Shown here one piece after another: positions 43,695 to 54,147 of a stretch of DNA of 64,000 nt. Positions within the stretch are counted from its first letter, which is position 1. The number at the start of each line of letters is the position of its first letter. The notes below the pieces were generated by a model. It did not search any database, was not told where the DNA came from, and saw only the letters and a program-made list of their open reading frames with translations. The stretch is from Micromonospora sp. MA102 (GTDB taxonomy: Bacteria > Actinomycetota > Actinomycetes > Mycobacteriales > Micromonosporaceae): NCBI RefSeq assembly GCF_025460765.1, contig NZ_JAMWEG010000002.1, forward strand, positions 1 to 64,000, written 5' to 3'. Position numbers and translations under genes: made by a program.

Positions 43695-44786
43695 GTGCCA
43701 GACGACGAGGAGACGACGGTACGGCGGCGGTTGTCCCGGCTGTTCGAGCCGATCGACGATGCCGCCGCCCCGCCCGGCCGTGCCGCCATGCCGGTGGGCC
43801 GCCGGCCTGCTCCGGATGTCGGCTCTGGCCGTGTCGCCCTCCCGGCGCACCCCGGGCTCGGAGCGGACATCGGCTCCGATCGTGCCGCCCTCCCGGCGCG
43901 TCCCGGGCTCGGGGCGGACGTCGGCTCTGGCCTGCCGTGGCTCGGGCGAGCCCCCGCCGCTGTTGATGCTCGACCACTCGCAGCGGCCCGAGAGCTTGAG
44001 CCCGAGCTCCCGGCCCGCTCCGCTCCCGAGCCGGACCAGGCGGACCCGGATCCCGAAACCGGCGGTGGATGGCCGTCGACGAGCCGGGCCGGAGAGACCC
44101 TGCCGGCCGCGGCCGAGGAAGCGGGACGGCCCTCTCCGGCGTCCCGGCTGCCCGGCCCGGGCGCCTTCGATCCCGGCCGGCGAGGCGTGCGCGCCCTCGC
44201 GGCGGTGGCGGCCGTCGTGGTGCTGGTCGCGGGAGTCTGGGCCTGGCGCTCGCGGCCGCACGCCGAGCCGGTCCGCCCGGTCGCGGCGGTCGACGCACCG
44301 GAGGCCTCCGCGCCCGCGCCCACCGGCTCCGCCGGTCAGGTGGTGGTCGCCCTGGCCGGCAAGGTCCGCCGGCCCGGTCTCGTCCGACTCCCGGCCGGCG
44401 CCCGGGTGGGCGACGCGATCGAGGCGGCTGGTGGTGCGCTGCCCGGCGTGGACGTCACGCTGCTCAATCCGGCCCGCAAGGTCACCGACGGCGAGCTGAT
44501 CCTCGTGGGCGTCGCCGCCCCGCCCGGCCAGGCCGCCCCACCCGGCCCGGCGGCCGGTGGCGGGCCCGCAGCCGGGGCCGCGGCGCAGGGGAGCGGCCCG
44601 GTCAACTTGAACACGGCGACTTTGGCCCAGCTCGACGCCCTGCCCGGCGTGGGTCCGGTGCTGGCCCAGCGCATCCTCGACCACCGTGACCAGCACGGCG
44701 GCTTCCGGTCGGTCTCCGACCTGCGCCAGGTCGACGGCATCGGCGACGCCCGGTACGAACAACTGAAGGACCTGGTGACGGTGTGA
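43695..44786 (+). CDS. comEA: ComEA-family DNA-binding protein
   Basis: Membrane-anchored DNA-binding protein of DNA uptake. The 363-residue product has a long cytoplasmic N-terminal region (1-160) with a 17-residue tandem repeat, a transmembrane helix at ~165-185, a SLBB domain at ~216-273 (VVVALAGKVRRPGLVRLP) and two helix-hairpin-helix motifs at ~302-363 (VNLNTATLAQLDALPGVG; VDGIGDARYEQLKDL). The start GTG at 43695 is used. It overlaps comEC by four bases. Natural competence is rarely shown in actinobacteria, so the true role may be different. Confidence 0.93.
   Translation: MPDDEETTVRRRLSRLFEPIDDAAAPPGRAAMPVGRRPAPDVGSGRVALPAHPGLGADIGSDRAALPARPGLGADVGSGLPWLGRAPAAVDARPLAAARELEPELPARSAPEPDQADPDPETGGGWPSTSRAGETLPAAAEEAGRPSPASRLPGPGAFDPGRRGVRALAAVAAVVVLVAGVWAWRSRPHAEPVRPVAAVDAPEASAPAPTGSAGQVVVALAGKVRRPGLVRLPAGARVGDAIEAAGGALPGVDVTLLNPARKVTDGELILVGVAAPPGQAAPPGPAAGGGPAAGAAAQGSGPVNLNTATLAQLDALPGVGPVLAQRILDHRDQHGGFRSVSDLRQVDGIGDARYEQLKDLVTV
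43813..43930 (+). repeat. 51-base tandem repeat inside comEA
   Basis: Two full copies and part of a third, with a period of exactly 51 bases (GTC at 43818, ATC at 43869, GTC at 43920). They encode DVGSGRVALPAHPGLGA then DIGSDRAALPARPGLGA then DVGSG. In frame, so length changes would leave the protein intact. Confidence 0.85.
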
Positions 44787-47338
44787 GTGCCGCCGAGCCG
44801 CACCGCCACGTCGCCGGCGCCCTCGACGCCGAAGCCGGACGTGTGCGGCGCGAGAACCGGGCGGTGGACAGCCGGTCGGCGGCTGTCCACGGCGGAGGGA
44901 AGCACCCGGCCGCCGCCGGAGCCGCCGTTGCCGATCCTGCCGATCAGGCGGGGTCGCCGGTCGACGGCGGTGTGGTCACGGAAAGCGGACCGGACCTGCG
45001 GCTGGCCGGGCTGGCCGTCGCCGCCTGGCTCGCCGCTCTCGCCGGTCTGCACCTCACTGCGACGGCAAGCGTCTGGCTGGCCGCCGTCGCCGCCGGCCTG
45101 GCGGTGCTCACGGGCGTGCACCTGTGCGGCCTGTTCGGCCGCCCGGCCGCCCCGGTCCGCCGCTACGGCTGGATCGCAGTCGCCGTGCTGATCGGCGTGG
45201 TCTGCGGTGCGACCGCCACCGCCGCCCGCCTCACGGTCCGCGACGCCGGGCCCGTGCGGGCGTTCGTGGCCGAACGCACCCTGGTCACCGCCGAGCTGGT
45301 CGTCCGGGACGACCCGCGCCCGATCCGGGGCGTCGCCGGCCGCCCGGCCACCCTGCTGGTCCGGGCCGATTTGACCCGCCTCACCGACCCCGCCGGCCGC
45401 CAGGTCACCGGCACGGTGCGCGGCCTGGTGCTGGCGAGCGACCCGGCCTGGCGCACGGTGCTGCCGGGGCAGCGGGCGACCGCGCGAGGGCGGCTGTCGG
45501 CCCCACGCGGCGGGGACCTGACGGCGGCGGTGCTGTCGGCCACCGGACCACCGACCCGGCACGGTGCGGCCCCGTGGACGCAGCGGGCGGCGGGCGCGCT
45601 GCGCACGGGGCTGCAGCGGGCGTGCGCGCCGCTTCCCGACGCGCCGGGTGGGCTGCTGCCCGGCCTCGTGGTGGGGGACACCAGCCGGCTGCCGCCGGAG
45701 GTGGAGGAGGACTTCCGGGCCACCGGCATGACCCATCTCAACGCGGTGTCCGGGTCCAATGTGGCCATCGTGGTCGGGGCGGTGCTGCTGCTCGCCCGCT
45801 GGGCGCGGGCCGGTCCCCGGACGGCCGCGGCGCTGTGCGTCCTCGCCCTGGTCGGGTTCGTGATCCTGGTCCGGCCCTCGCCGAGCGTGGTGCGCGCCGC
45901 CGCGATGGGGGCGATCGGGTTGGCCGCGCTCGCCACCGGGCGGTCCCGGGCCGCGCTGCCCGCCCTGGCCGCCGCGGTCACCGTGCTGGTGCTGGTCGAC
46001 CCGGAGCTGGCCGGCGACCCCGGGTTCGCGCTCTCGGTCTGCGCCACGGGCGGACTGCTGCTGCTCGCCCCCGGCTGGCGGGACACCCTGCGGCGGCGGG
46101 GCGTACCGCCGGGAGCGGCCGAGGCGCTGGCCGTGCCGGCGGCCGCGCAGCTCGCCTGCGGTCCGGTGATCGCGGGGCTCTCCGGGACGGTGAGCCTGGT
46201 CGCCGTGCCGGCGAACCTGCTGGCCGTGCCGGTGGTCGCGCCCGCCACCGTGCTGGGCGTGACGGCGGCGGTGCTGTCGCCGGTCTGGCCGGCCGGTGCC
46301 GAGTTCGCCGCCTGGCTGGCGAGCTGGCCGGCCCGCTGGCTGGTGACGGTGGCCGCGCAGGGGGCGCGGTTGCCCGCCGGGACGCTGCCCTGGCCGGGCG
46401 GGGTGACCGGCGCCCTGCTGCTGGCCGCCGTCAGCGTGGCGCTGCTGGTGGCCGTCCGGCGCCCGGTGGTCCGGCGGCTGGTCGCGGTCGTCGTGGTCGC
46501 GGTGGTGCTCGGCACGCTGCCCGTCCGGCTGCTCGCGGCCGGTTGGCCGCCGCGGGGCTGGGTGATCGTGGCGTGCGCCGTGGGGCAGGGGGACGCCGTG
46601 GTGCTGCCGGTGGCCGCCGGTCGGGCGGTCGTGGTCGACGCCGGCCCGGATCCGTCCGGCGTGGACGGCTGCCTGCGCCGGCTCGGCGTACGCGAGGTGT
46701 CGTTGCTGGTGGTCAGCCACTTCCACGCCGACCACGTGGGCGGGATCACCGGGGTGTTCCGGGGCCGGCGGGTGGCGGCGGTGGCGACCCCGCAGTGGGC
46801 CGAGCCGCCCTACGGGGTCGCCCAGGTGCGCGACGCGGCGCGCCGGGGCGGGAGCGGGCTGGCGCCGGTGCCGCCGGGCTGGCGGTGGCGGGCCGGGGCG
46901 GTCGAGCTGGTCGCGGTCGGGCCGCCGTACCCGCTGCGCGGCAGCCGGTCGGACCCGAACAACAACTCGCTGGTCCTGGCCGCCACCGTGCACGGGGTGC
47001 GGATCCTGCTGCCCGGTGACGCCGAGACCGAGGAGCAGCGGGCGCTGCTGGAGACCGTGCCTGCCGGCGCCATCCGGGCCGACGTGCTGAAGGTGGCCCA
47101 CCACGGGTCGGCGTACCAGGATCCCGAGTTCCTCGCCGCGGTCCGCCCGGCGGTCGCGCTGGTCTGCGTGGGCACCGGCAACGACTACGGGCACCCCAAC
47201 CCCGGCCTGCTGGACCGGCTGACCCGGGCCGGAGCGCGGGTGCTGCGCACCGACACCGACGGCGACGTCGCGGCCGTCCGCAGCGGTGCCGGACTGGCGG
47301 TGGTGGCCCGGGGGACCGGTCCGGGGCGGCGGCCGTGA
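44783..47338 (+). CDS. comEC: ComEC/Rec2-family DNA channel protein
   Basis: Polytopic membrane protein for DNA transport, 851 residues. A DUF4131-type N-terminal region with helices is followed by the competence domain (LVVGDTSRLPPEVEEDFRAT, then GMTHLNAVSGSNVAIV) and ten or more helices. The metallo-beta-lactamase domain has HFHADH at 646-651 in VVSHFHADHVGG, and later VLKVAHHGSAYQD. The GTG start overlaps the comEA stop. The comEA-comEC-holA order is conserved in bacteria. The nuclease-like domain motif is intact. Confidence 0.95.
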   Translation: MSAAEPHRHVAGALDAEAGRVRRENRAVDSRSAAVHGGGKHPAAAGAAVADPADQAGSPVDGGVVTESGPDLRLAGLAVAAWLAALAGLHLTATASVWLAAVAAGLAVLTGVHLCGLFGRPAAPVRRYGWIAVAVLIGVVCGATATAARLTVRDAGPVRAFVAERTLVTAELVVRDDPRPIRGVAGRPATLLVRADLTRLTDPAGRQVTGTVRGLVLASDPAWRTVLPGQRATARGRLSAPRGGDLTAAVLSATGPPTRHGAAPWTQRAAGALRTGLQRACAPLPDAPGGLLPGLVVGDTSRLPPEVEEDFRATGMTHLNAVSGSNVAIVVGAVLLLARWARAGPRTAAALCVLALVGFVILVRPSPSVVRAAAMGAIGLAALATGRSRAALPALAAAVTVLVLVDPELAGDPGFALSVCATGGLLLLAPGWRDTLRRRGVPPGAAEALAVPAAAQLACGPVIAGLSGTVSLVAVPANLLAVPVVAPATVLGVTAAVLSPVWPAGAEFAAWLASWPARWLVTVAAQGARLPAGTLPWPGGVTGALLLAAVSVALLVAVRRPVVRRLVAVVVVAVVLGTLPVRLLAAGWPPRGWVIVACAVGQGDAVVLPVAAGRAVVVDAGPDPSGVDGCLRRLGVREVSLLVVSHFHADHVGGITGVFRGRRVAAVATPQWAEPPYGVAQVRDAARRGGSGLAPVPPGWRWRAGAVELVAVGPPYPLRGSRSDPNNNSLVLAATVHGVRILLPGDAETEEQRALLETVPAGAIRADVLKVAHHGSAYQDPEFLAAVRPAVALVCVGTGNDYGHPNPGLLDRLTRAGARVLRTDTDGDVAAVRSGAGLAVVARGTGPGRRP

Positions 47339-47362
47339 GACCGCCTCGGGACACGGCCCGAC

Positions 47363-47452
47363 CATCGAGGGGGCTTGTTGGTATAGCTGGTAGATCGACT
47401 CGAATGTCGGGATTTGCGCTGACTGCGGGCTCTGCCGTCACAGTCCTCGATG
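47363..47452. other. AT-richer spacer with 8-base inverted repeat before holA
   Basis: CATCGAGG (47363-47370) and CCTCGATG (47445-47452) enclose about 74 bases of clearly lower GC content, including TTGTTGGTATAGCTGG. It may hold the holA promoter or be a small acquired piece. I could not assign it to an RNA family; a tRNA was considered and rejected. Confidence 0.35.
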
Positions 47453-47485
47453 AGCAGGCACGATCCGGTCGGGGGCCGTGCGAAT

Positions 47486-48466
47486 ATGGGCGACGTGACC
47501 CCCGCCAGCCTGCCCCCTATTCTGCTCGTCCTCGGCGACGAGGAGCTGCTCGCCACGCGAGCCGTCTCCGAAGCCGTCGCCCGGGCCCGCAGCGTCGACC
47601 CCGATGTGGACGTCCGGGAATACCAGGCCGGCTCGTTGGCGGTGGGGGAGATCGCCGAGATGCTCAGCCCGTCGCTGTTCGGCGGCCGCCGGGTGCTCGT
47701 GCTCCGCTCCGGGCAGGACGCCCGCAAGGACCTGGTCACCGCCCTGCTCGGGTACGCGAAGAACCCCGACCCGGAGGTGCAGCTCGTGGTGCTGCACCTG
47801 GGCGGCGCCAAGGGCAAGGCGTTCGCCGACGGGCTGCGATCCGCGGGTGCGACCGTGGTGCCGGCCGCGAAGCTCAAGGGCCACCGGGAGCGGGTCGCCT
47901 TCGTCCGGGACGAGATCCGCCGCCACGGCGGGAAGTGCACCGAGGACGCGGCCGAAGCGCTGATCGCCGCCGTCGGCACCGACCTGCGTGAGCTGGCCGC
48001 CGCCTGCTCCCAGCTCGTCGCCGACACCGACGGGCGGATCGGGGCGGACACGGTGTCCCGCTACTACCGGGGGCGGGTCGAGGTGACCGGCTTCACCGTG
48101 GCCGACGCGACGATGGTCGGCGACGTGCCCGGGGCCCTGGAGGCGCTGCGCTGGGCGTTGCACGTCGGTGTCGACCCGGTGCCGATCGCCGACGCGCTCG
48201 CCGACGGGGTGCGTACCGTGGCCCGGGTCGCCTCGGCCGGACGGGGCAGCCCCTACCAGCTGGCGAGCAGCCTGGGCATGCCGGCGTGGAAGATCGAGCG
48301 GGCCCAGCGGCAGGGTCGGGGCTGGACGCCGGAGGGTCTGGTGGCGGCCATGCGGGCGGCCGCCGAGTGCAACGCGGCCGTCAAGGGCGGTGCCGACGAC
48401 CGGGCGTACGCGCTGGAGCGGGCCGTGTTCTCCGTGGCCGCGGCGCGGCAGGGTGGCGGCCGGTGA
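47486..48466 (+). CDS. holA: DNA polymerase III delta subunit
   Basis: Clamp-loader subunit that opens the beta clamp. The 326-residue protein starts with the family's PPILLVLGDEELLATRAVSEAV and has LFGGRRVLVLRSG. Domain III near the C terminus reads LGMPAWKIERAQRQGRGWTPEGL. The ATG at 47486 is chosen; a GTG at 47495 is also possible. It is followed by a coupled membrane-protein gene and then rpsT on the opposite strand, as in many actinobacteria. Confidence 0.95.
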   Translation: MGDVTPASLPPILLVLGDEELLATRAVSEAVARARSVDPDVDVREYQAGSLAVGEIAEMLSPSLFGGRRVLVLRSGQDARKDLVTALLGYAKNPDPEVQLVVLHLGGAKGKAFADGLRSAGATVVPAAKLKGHRERVAFVRDEIRRHGGKCTEDAAEALIAAVGTDLRELAAACSQLVADTDGRIGADTVSRYYRGRVEVTGFTVADATMVGDVPGALEALRWALHVGVDPVPIADALADGVRTVARVASAGRGSPYQLASSLGMPAWKIERAQRQGRGWTPEGLVAAMRAAAECNAAVKGGADDRAYALERAVFSVAAARQGGGR

Positions 48467-48924
48467 CCCGAACGTGGTCGACGGCCCGTGCGGACGAGGA
48501 GCGGTACAGGCCGCTCTACGCCCGGGTCCTCGGACTGCGTTTCGTCAACCCCGGCGGGGTGCTCTGCTTCCTCTTCTTCGAGGGCGCCGTGGCGCTGGCC
48601 GTGCTGCTCGCCCTCGCCGAGCTGGTCACCTGGTGGGCGGTGCTGGTGCTGCCGGCGGCGGTGGCGGCCATGGTGAAGCTCAACGACATGGTCGCCGAAA
48701 TGGTGATCCGCAGCGCGGCGCAGGTGCCGGAGCAGGAGCGGGACCGCTTCCGCCGGCAGATGGAGCCGGTCATCGGGCGGGCGAGCGTGCCGTCCACGGC
48801 ACGGGCTCTGCCGGCCGGGGTGCAGCTGGCCGGCGACCCGACGCTCCGGGCGGCTCGCCCCATCGAACCGTCCGGGCAGATCGGGCCCGCGTCGCACCCG
48901 ACCCGGCACGACCCCCTCCGCTGA
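48463..48924 (+). CDS. Conserved two-helix membrane protein, unknown function
   Basis: A 153-residue protein with a GTG start overlapping the holA stop (GTGA). It shows RYRPLYARVLGLRFVNPGGVLCFLFFEGAVALAVLLALAELVTWW and a second hydrophobic helix, then a helix with KLNDMVAEMVIRSAAQ and a disordered Pro/Arg tail. Similar small proteins occur after holA or near rpsT in Micromonosporaceae, as far as I recall; no function is known. The coupling to holA suggests co-expression, not a shared role. Confidence 0.7.
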   Translation: MTRTWSTARADEERYRPLYARVLGLRFVNPGGVLCFLFFEGAVALAVLLALAELVTWWAVLVLPAAVAAMVKLNDMVAEMVIRSAAQVPEQERDRFRRQMEPVIGRASVPSTARALPAGVQLAGDPTLRAARPIEPSGQIGPASHPTRHDPLR

Positions 48925-49054
48925 CCATCCGAAGCGGCGACCGCCGAACGAGCGACCGAAACCAGCGGCGGGGAAACCGCAGCGCACCCCGCATGACGGG
49001 GGCGGAGGCGTGAGTCGTCGGTGACGTCAGCTCGAAAGGCGGACGACCGAAGCC

Positions 49055-49126
49055 GCGCCCCGGCGCCGGGAAACAGCCACGCCGCGGCGCCGGGAAACAG
49101 CCACGCCGCGGCGCCGGGAAACGCAG
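49055..49126. repeat. 24-base tandem repeat beside the rpsT terminator
   Basis: About 2.6 copies of a 24-base unit. The core GGCGCCGGGAAAC starts at 49062, 49086 and 49110, each time exactly 24 bases apart. It lies between the end of the holA operon and the rpsT terminator, outside any supported gene. Confidence 0.85.
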
Positions 49127-49130
49127 ACGG

Positions 49131-49166
49131 CCGGAAGCCCCGGGGGCGATACCCCGGGGCTTCCGG
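49131..49166 (-). terminator. Terminator of rpsT
   Basis: A perfect 15-base stem, CCGGAAGCCCCGGGG and CCCCGGGGCTTCCGG, with a six-base loop lies 18 bases past the rpsT stop. It could also stop plus-strand transcripts. Confidence 0.85.
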
Positions 49167-49184
49167 TGAGGTCTACGGCGCTCG

Positions 49185-49451
49185 TCAGGCCGAGAACGAG
49201 GCGACGCGCTGGGCGATCGCCGACTTCCGGTTGGCCGCCTGGTTGGCGTGGATGACACCCTTGCTGGCGGCCTTGTCCAGCTTGCGGGTGGCCTCACGCA
49301 TGAGGGTGGTGGCCTTCTCGGTGTCGCCCGCCTCGGCAGCCTCGTTGAACTTCCGGATGGCGGTCTTCAGCGACGACTTGACCGACTTGTTACGCAGCCG
49401 GCGCTTCTCGTTCTGCCGGTTGCGCTTGATCTGGGACTTGATGTTCGCCAC
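49185..49451 (-). CDS. rpsT: Small ribosomal subunit protein S20
   Basis: Ribosomal protein S20, which binds 16S rRNA in the 30S body. The 88-residue protein starts [27 protein letters not shown] (first part shown in family form) and ends with [20 protein letters not shown], both diagnostic. Opposite in strand to holA, as usual. It has its own promoter about 75 bases upstream and a strong terminator. Confidence 0.98.
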   Translation of the reverse strand: MANIKSQIKRNRQNEKRRLRNKSVKSSLKTAIRKFNEAAEAGDTEKATTLMREATRKLDKAASKGVIHANQAANRKSAIAQRVASFSA

Positions 49452-49529
49452 GCGACAGCCTCGTCTTGATAGCTCGGGTTGGTCTGCTTTCGTGCACGAC
49501 GGACATGCGTCATCGCCGCGCGAAAAGCC

Positions 49530-49558
49530 AGGTTACCAGGTCGCCCGGGACGAGCCAA
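49530..49558 (-). promoter_or_regulatory. Candidate sigma-70 promoter of rpsT
   Basis: On the minus strand TTGGCT (49558-49553) and TAACCT (49535-49530) are 17 bases apart, a good vegetative promoter. It leaves a leader of about 70 bases. Between here and 49749 I see no gene or structured element. Confidence 0.55.
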
Positions 49559-49749
49559 AACGCCTCCGGCGCCCCGGGCCGTCCGGCCTGCTCAACCCGG
49601 CCCGGCGCCCCGGTTGAGCCGCGCACCGACGCGGCCCTGATCCTGCCGCCGGCAGCTCCGGTCGGCGCCGCACACCAGGGCCGGCCCGTGCAGGCGGCAC
49701 GGCGGAAGCGGCGCCACGCCGGCGGGAAGCCGCAGCCCGGGGAGCACGG

Positions 49750-50748
49750 TCAGGCCCAGCCCTGGCGGATGCCGAGCCAGGACAGCGCCTGCTCACCGCT
49801 CCAGCGTTGGTGCCCGCGCAGGTGCGGGGAGGCGGTGGACGGGCCGGCGCCGGCGCTGGTGAGGAAGTAGCCGGAGAGTGCGGCGAGGGTCACGTCCAGC
49901 GCGTCGGCCGGGGCGCCCGCCGCGGCCGGGTGGCCGGCGAAGGCGGCGTCCGCGTCGAGGCCGCTCGCGTGGGCGGTGATCAGCAGGCTGACCAGGTCGA
50001 ACCAGGCCGGCCCGTGGCAGAGCCAGGTCCAGTCGCAGATCCAGGCGCGGCCGCCGGCGTCCAGCAGCACGTTGTCCACCCGCAGGTCGCCGTGGGTCAG
50101 GCCGGGGGCAGCGTCGGCGTATCCGGGGAGGCGGGCTTCCAGCGCGGCCAGCTCGGGCAGCGGGGCCCAGGGCGGCAGCGCCGGTGCCGGCTCGCGGCCG
50201 GCGGCCACCTCGCCCCACCAGAGGATGTCGTCGCGGGCCAGGTCGGCGAGGCGCGGCAGCCCGAGCGCGACGAGGTCCGCGGGCGGCGCGGCGAGCGCGG
50301 CGGCCACCTCGGCGTACGCGGTGAGGGCGGCGTCCAGCTCGGCCGGGTCCCAGGGCAGCCGGGGGGTGTGCCCGTCGACGGCGTCCAGGGCGAGCGCGTA
50401 CCAGCCGGCCTCGGTGAGCGCCCAGCGCGGGCGGGGGACCGGCAGGCCGGCGGGGAGGCGGGCCAGGACGGTGGCCTCGTGGGCGTACCAGTCGACCAGG
50501 TGCCGCTGCTCGGCCAGCGCCGCCGCCTTGACGAAGACCGGCTCGCCGGCCGGGCCGGTGAGCACGGCGGCGAAGCCGCGGGTGAAGCCCGCCCCGGCCG
50601 GGCGGACCGTCACCGGGGGGCCGCCGAGCCGGGCGGCCAGCGCGTCGCGCAGCCCGGCCGGCAGGGCGGCCCAGCCCGGCCGGTCGGCGGTCGCGTCGTA
50701 CGGCACCGGGGGCAGGGAGATCGCGGGCACCCGCCCATGCTGCCGCAC
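49750..50748 (-). CDS. Aminoglycoside phosphotransferase-like (APH) kinase
   Basis: Kinase of the APH/choline kinase superfamily, 332 residues from the GTG at 50748 (GTG 50730 is an alternative). The catalytic loop is HGDLRVDN at 219-226 and the metal-binding Asp239 lies in ICDWTWLC. The ATP-binding lobe has PVFVKAAALAEQ with a Lys. Such genes are numerous in actinobacteria. Antibiotic modification cannot be inferred without close homology; small-molecule phosphorylation is the safe call. It diverges from the DUF4240 gene. Confidence 0.85.
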   Translation of the reverse strand: MRQHGRVPAISLPPVPYDATADRPGWAALPAGLRDALAARLGGPPVTVRPAGAGFTRGFAAVLTGPAGEPVFVKAAALAEQRHLVDWYAHEATVLARLPAGLPVPRPRWALTEAGWYALALDAVDGHTPRLPWDPAELDAALTAYAEVAAALAAPPADLVALGLPRLADLARDDILWWGEVAAGREPAPALPPWAPLPELAALEARLPGYADAAPGLTHGDLRVDNVLLDAGGRAWICDWTWLCHGPAWFDLVSLLITAHASGLDADAAFAGHPAAAGAPADALDVTLAALSGYFLTSAGAGPSTASPHLRGHQRWSGEQALSWLGIRQGWA

Positions 50749-50804
50749 CGGGACGGCGGCGCGCTCCGCCAGGACGTCGGTGCGCTCTGCCAGACTGCGA
50801 GGCC

Positions 50805-51341
50805 ATGAGGACCGACGAGTTCTGGCAGTTGATCGACAGCGCCCGGGCCGGGGGCGGGGGCGAGCCCGCGGCGGTCGCCGCCCGCGCGGTCGCCCTGCTG
50901 GCCGAGCGGGACCCGGAGGAGATCGTCGGGTACGCCCAGCACCAGCAGCGGGTGCTCGCCGCGTCGTACAAGGTCGACCTCTGGGGCGCGGCGTACCTGA
51001 TCAACGGCGGCGCCTCGGACGACGGCTTCGAATACTTCCGGGGCTGGCTCATGACCCAGGGCCGGGCGGTGTTCGCCCGGGCGGTCGCCGAGCCGGATTC
51101 GCTGGCCGAGCTGCCGCAGGTCCGGGCCGCCGCGCTCAGCGGCGAGGAGTTCGAGTGCGAGGACATGCTGGCGGTGCCGTGGGAGGCGTACCGGAAGGCC
51201 ACGGCCGCCGACCTGCCGGCGGACCGGGACCCGGTCCGGGCGCCGGACCTGAACGACTTCTGGGACTTCGACGACGAGGACCAGGCGCGGCGGCACCTGC
51301 CGAAGCTCGCCGCCCTCTTCGTCGAGCCACCCGAGGAGTGA
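50805..51341 (+). CDS. DUF4240 protein
   Basis: A 178-residue cytoplasmic protein with the DUF4240 pattern: MRTDEFWQLIDSAR at the start, YKVDLWGAAYLINGGASDDGFEYFRGWL and AEPDSLAELP, then FECEDML. The same arrangement occurs in many actinobacterial and other bacterial proteins of unknown function. It lies directly upstream of lepA, 109 bases away, but a hairpin sits between. Confidence 0.9.
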   Translation: MRTDEFWQLIDSARAGGGGEPAAVAARAVALLAERDPEEIVGYAQHQQRVLAASYKVDLWGAAYLINGGASDDGFEYFRGWLMTQGRAVFARAVAEPDSLAELPQVRAAALSGEEFECEDMLAVPWEAYRKATAADLPADRDPVRAPDLNDFWDFDDEDQARRHLPKLAALFVEPPEE

Positions 51342-51399
51342 GGCCGGAGGAGTGACGGGGGAGCACCGGCGCGCCCCGGGCGACGTGGGAGCATAGAGG

Positions 51400-51420
51400 G
51401 GGCCGGCGGCGCGCCGGCCC
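51400..51420 (+). terminator. Hairpin upstream of lepA
   Basis: GGGCCGGC and GCCGGCCC form a perfect eight-base stem with a five-base loop, 30 bases before lepA. It may terminate the DUF4240 transcript or be part of the lepA leader. Confidence 0.45.
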
Positions 51421-51450
51421 GCTCACGTCAGCCGACCAGAACGGACAGCT

Positions 51451-53328
<1,878 letters not shown>

Positions 53329-53342
53329 CGCCTCCGCGCCAC

Positions 53343-53378
53343 ACGGCCGGTGTCCCGCACGAGCGGGGCGCCGGCCGT
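53343..53378 (+). terminator. Terminator after lepA
   Basis: ACGGCCGGTGTCCCGC pairs with GCGGGGCGCCGGCCGT (two G-U pairs) around an ACGA loop, 14 bases after the stop. Confidence 0.8.
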
Positions 53379-53501
53379 TCGCGTACCCGGAGATTTTTTC
53401 CTGGCCGGCCGACCTGCCGCGGAACCGCTCCCACCTGGGAGATCCCCGGGCGGCCGGAACCGACGCACGGCGGTCCGGAGGGCGGCGCGGGGAGTGAGTC
53501 G

Positions 53502-53527
53502 GTTTGGTTTTTCGGCGGCTCGGGAAC
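53502..53527 (+). promoter_or_regulatory. Candidate stress-sigma promoter, GlsB copy 1
   Basis: GTTT (53502-53505), 16 bases, then GGGAAC (53522-53527). The same element recurs 557 bases downstream before the second copy. The leader contains a small hairpin, CACAC and GTGTG (53548-53562). Confidence 0.5.
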
Positions 53528-53585
53528 TTACCGGTCACGACAGGAACCACACAGATCGTGTGAAACTTCTTAGAAGGAGAAGACC

Positions 53586-53873
53586 GTGGACCTCACCGTC
53601 TGGGGCATCATCACCGCGCTCGTCGTTGGTCTGATCGTCGGCGCTCTGGGCCGCCTGGTCGTCCCGGGCCGCCAGAACATGCCGATCTGGCTGCACATGC
53701 TGATCGGCGTCGGCGCCGCGCTGCTGGGCACCGTCCTGGCCCGCGCGCTCGGCATCGCCACCGAGACCTCCGGCATCGACTGGATGGAGCTGCTGGTCCA
53801 GGTCGTGCTGGCCGCCGTCGCCGTGGCCCTGGTGGCCGGCGTGGGTCGCCGTCGCAGCGTCTCGCGCTACTGA
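53586..53873 (+). CDS. GlsB/YeaQ/YmgE-family stress membrane protein, copy 1
   Basis: A 95-residue membrane protein with three hydrophobic segments. The family motif GRLVVPGRQNMPIW lies between the first two, with a Gly-rich first helix (ITALVVGLIVGALG). In other bacteria these transglycosylase-associated (PF04226) proteins are induced by stress. A second, near-identical gene lies 274 bases downstream with the same promoter, leader hairpin and terminator, so a recent tandem duplication is clear. The GTG start at 53586 follows AGAAGGAGAAG. Confidence 0.92.
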   Translation: MDLTVWGIITALVVGLIVGALGRLVVPGRQNMPIWLHMLIGVGAALLGTVLARALGIATETSGIDWMELLVQVVLAAVAVALVAGVGRRRSVSRY

Positions 53874-53892
53874 CGCACACCTCAAGCGCCTC

Positions 53893-53926
53893 AGCGGGCG
53901 CCCGACCGGTCGGTCGGGCGCCCGCT
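53893..53926 (+). terminator. Terminator, GlsB copy 1
   Basis: A perfect 15-base stem, AGCGGGCGCCCGACC and GGTCGGGCGCCCGCT, with a GGTC loop. The same stem recurs after copy 2. Confidence 0.85.
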
Positions 53927-54058
53927 GGCGTTCGTGCTCGGGAAAGGGAATTGAAGCCGGTCAGCCGCGAAGGGCTGGCCCGTCGGCGCTTGCAGTGCCC
54001 GGATCCAGCCGGGAAATCCCAGGTCAGAGCCGTTCGGAGCAATTCGTCACCGGAGTCG

Positions 54059-54084
54059 GTTTGGATTTTCGGCGGGTCGGGAAC
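54059..54084 (+). promoter_or_regulatory. Candidate stress-sigma promoter, GlsB copy 2
   Basis: GTTT (54059-54062), 16 bases, then GGGAAC (54079-54084), as in copy 1. Its leader hairpin is longer: CACACGA and TCGTGTG with a two-base loop (54105-54120). Confidence 0.5.
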
Positions 54085-54147
54085 TTAGCGGTCACGACAG
54101 GAACCACACGACATCGTGTGACTCATTGAAAGAGGAGGAGGGCGACC

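Noticed and set aside
47380..47460. tRNA gene in the spacer before holA
   Set aside because: GGTATAGCTGGTAGATC resembles a D-arm by eye, but there is no acceptor stem, T-loop or anticodon stem of the right spacing.
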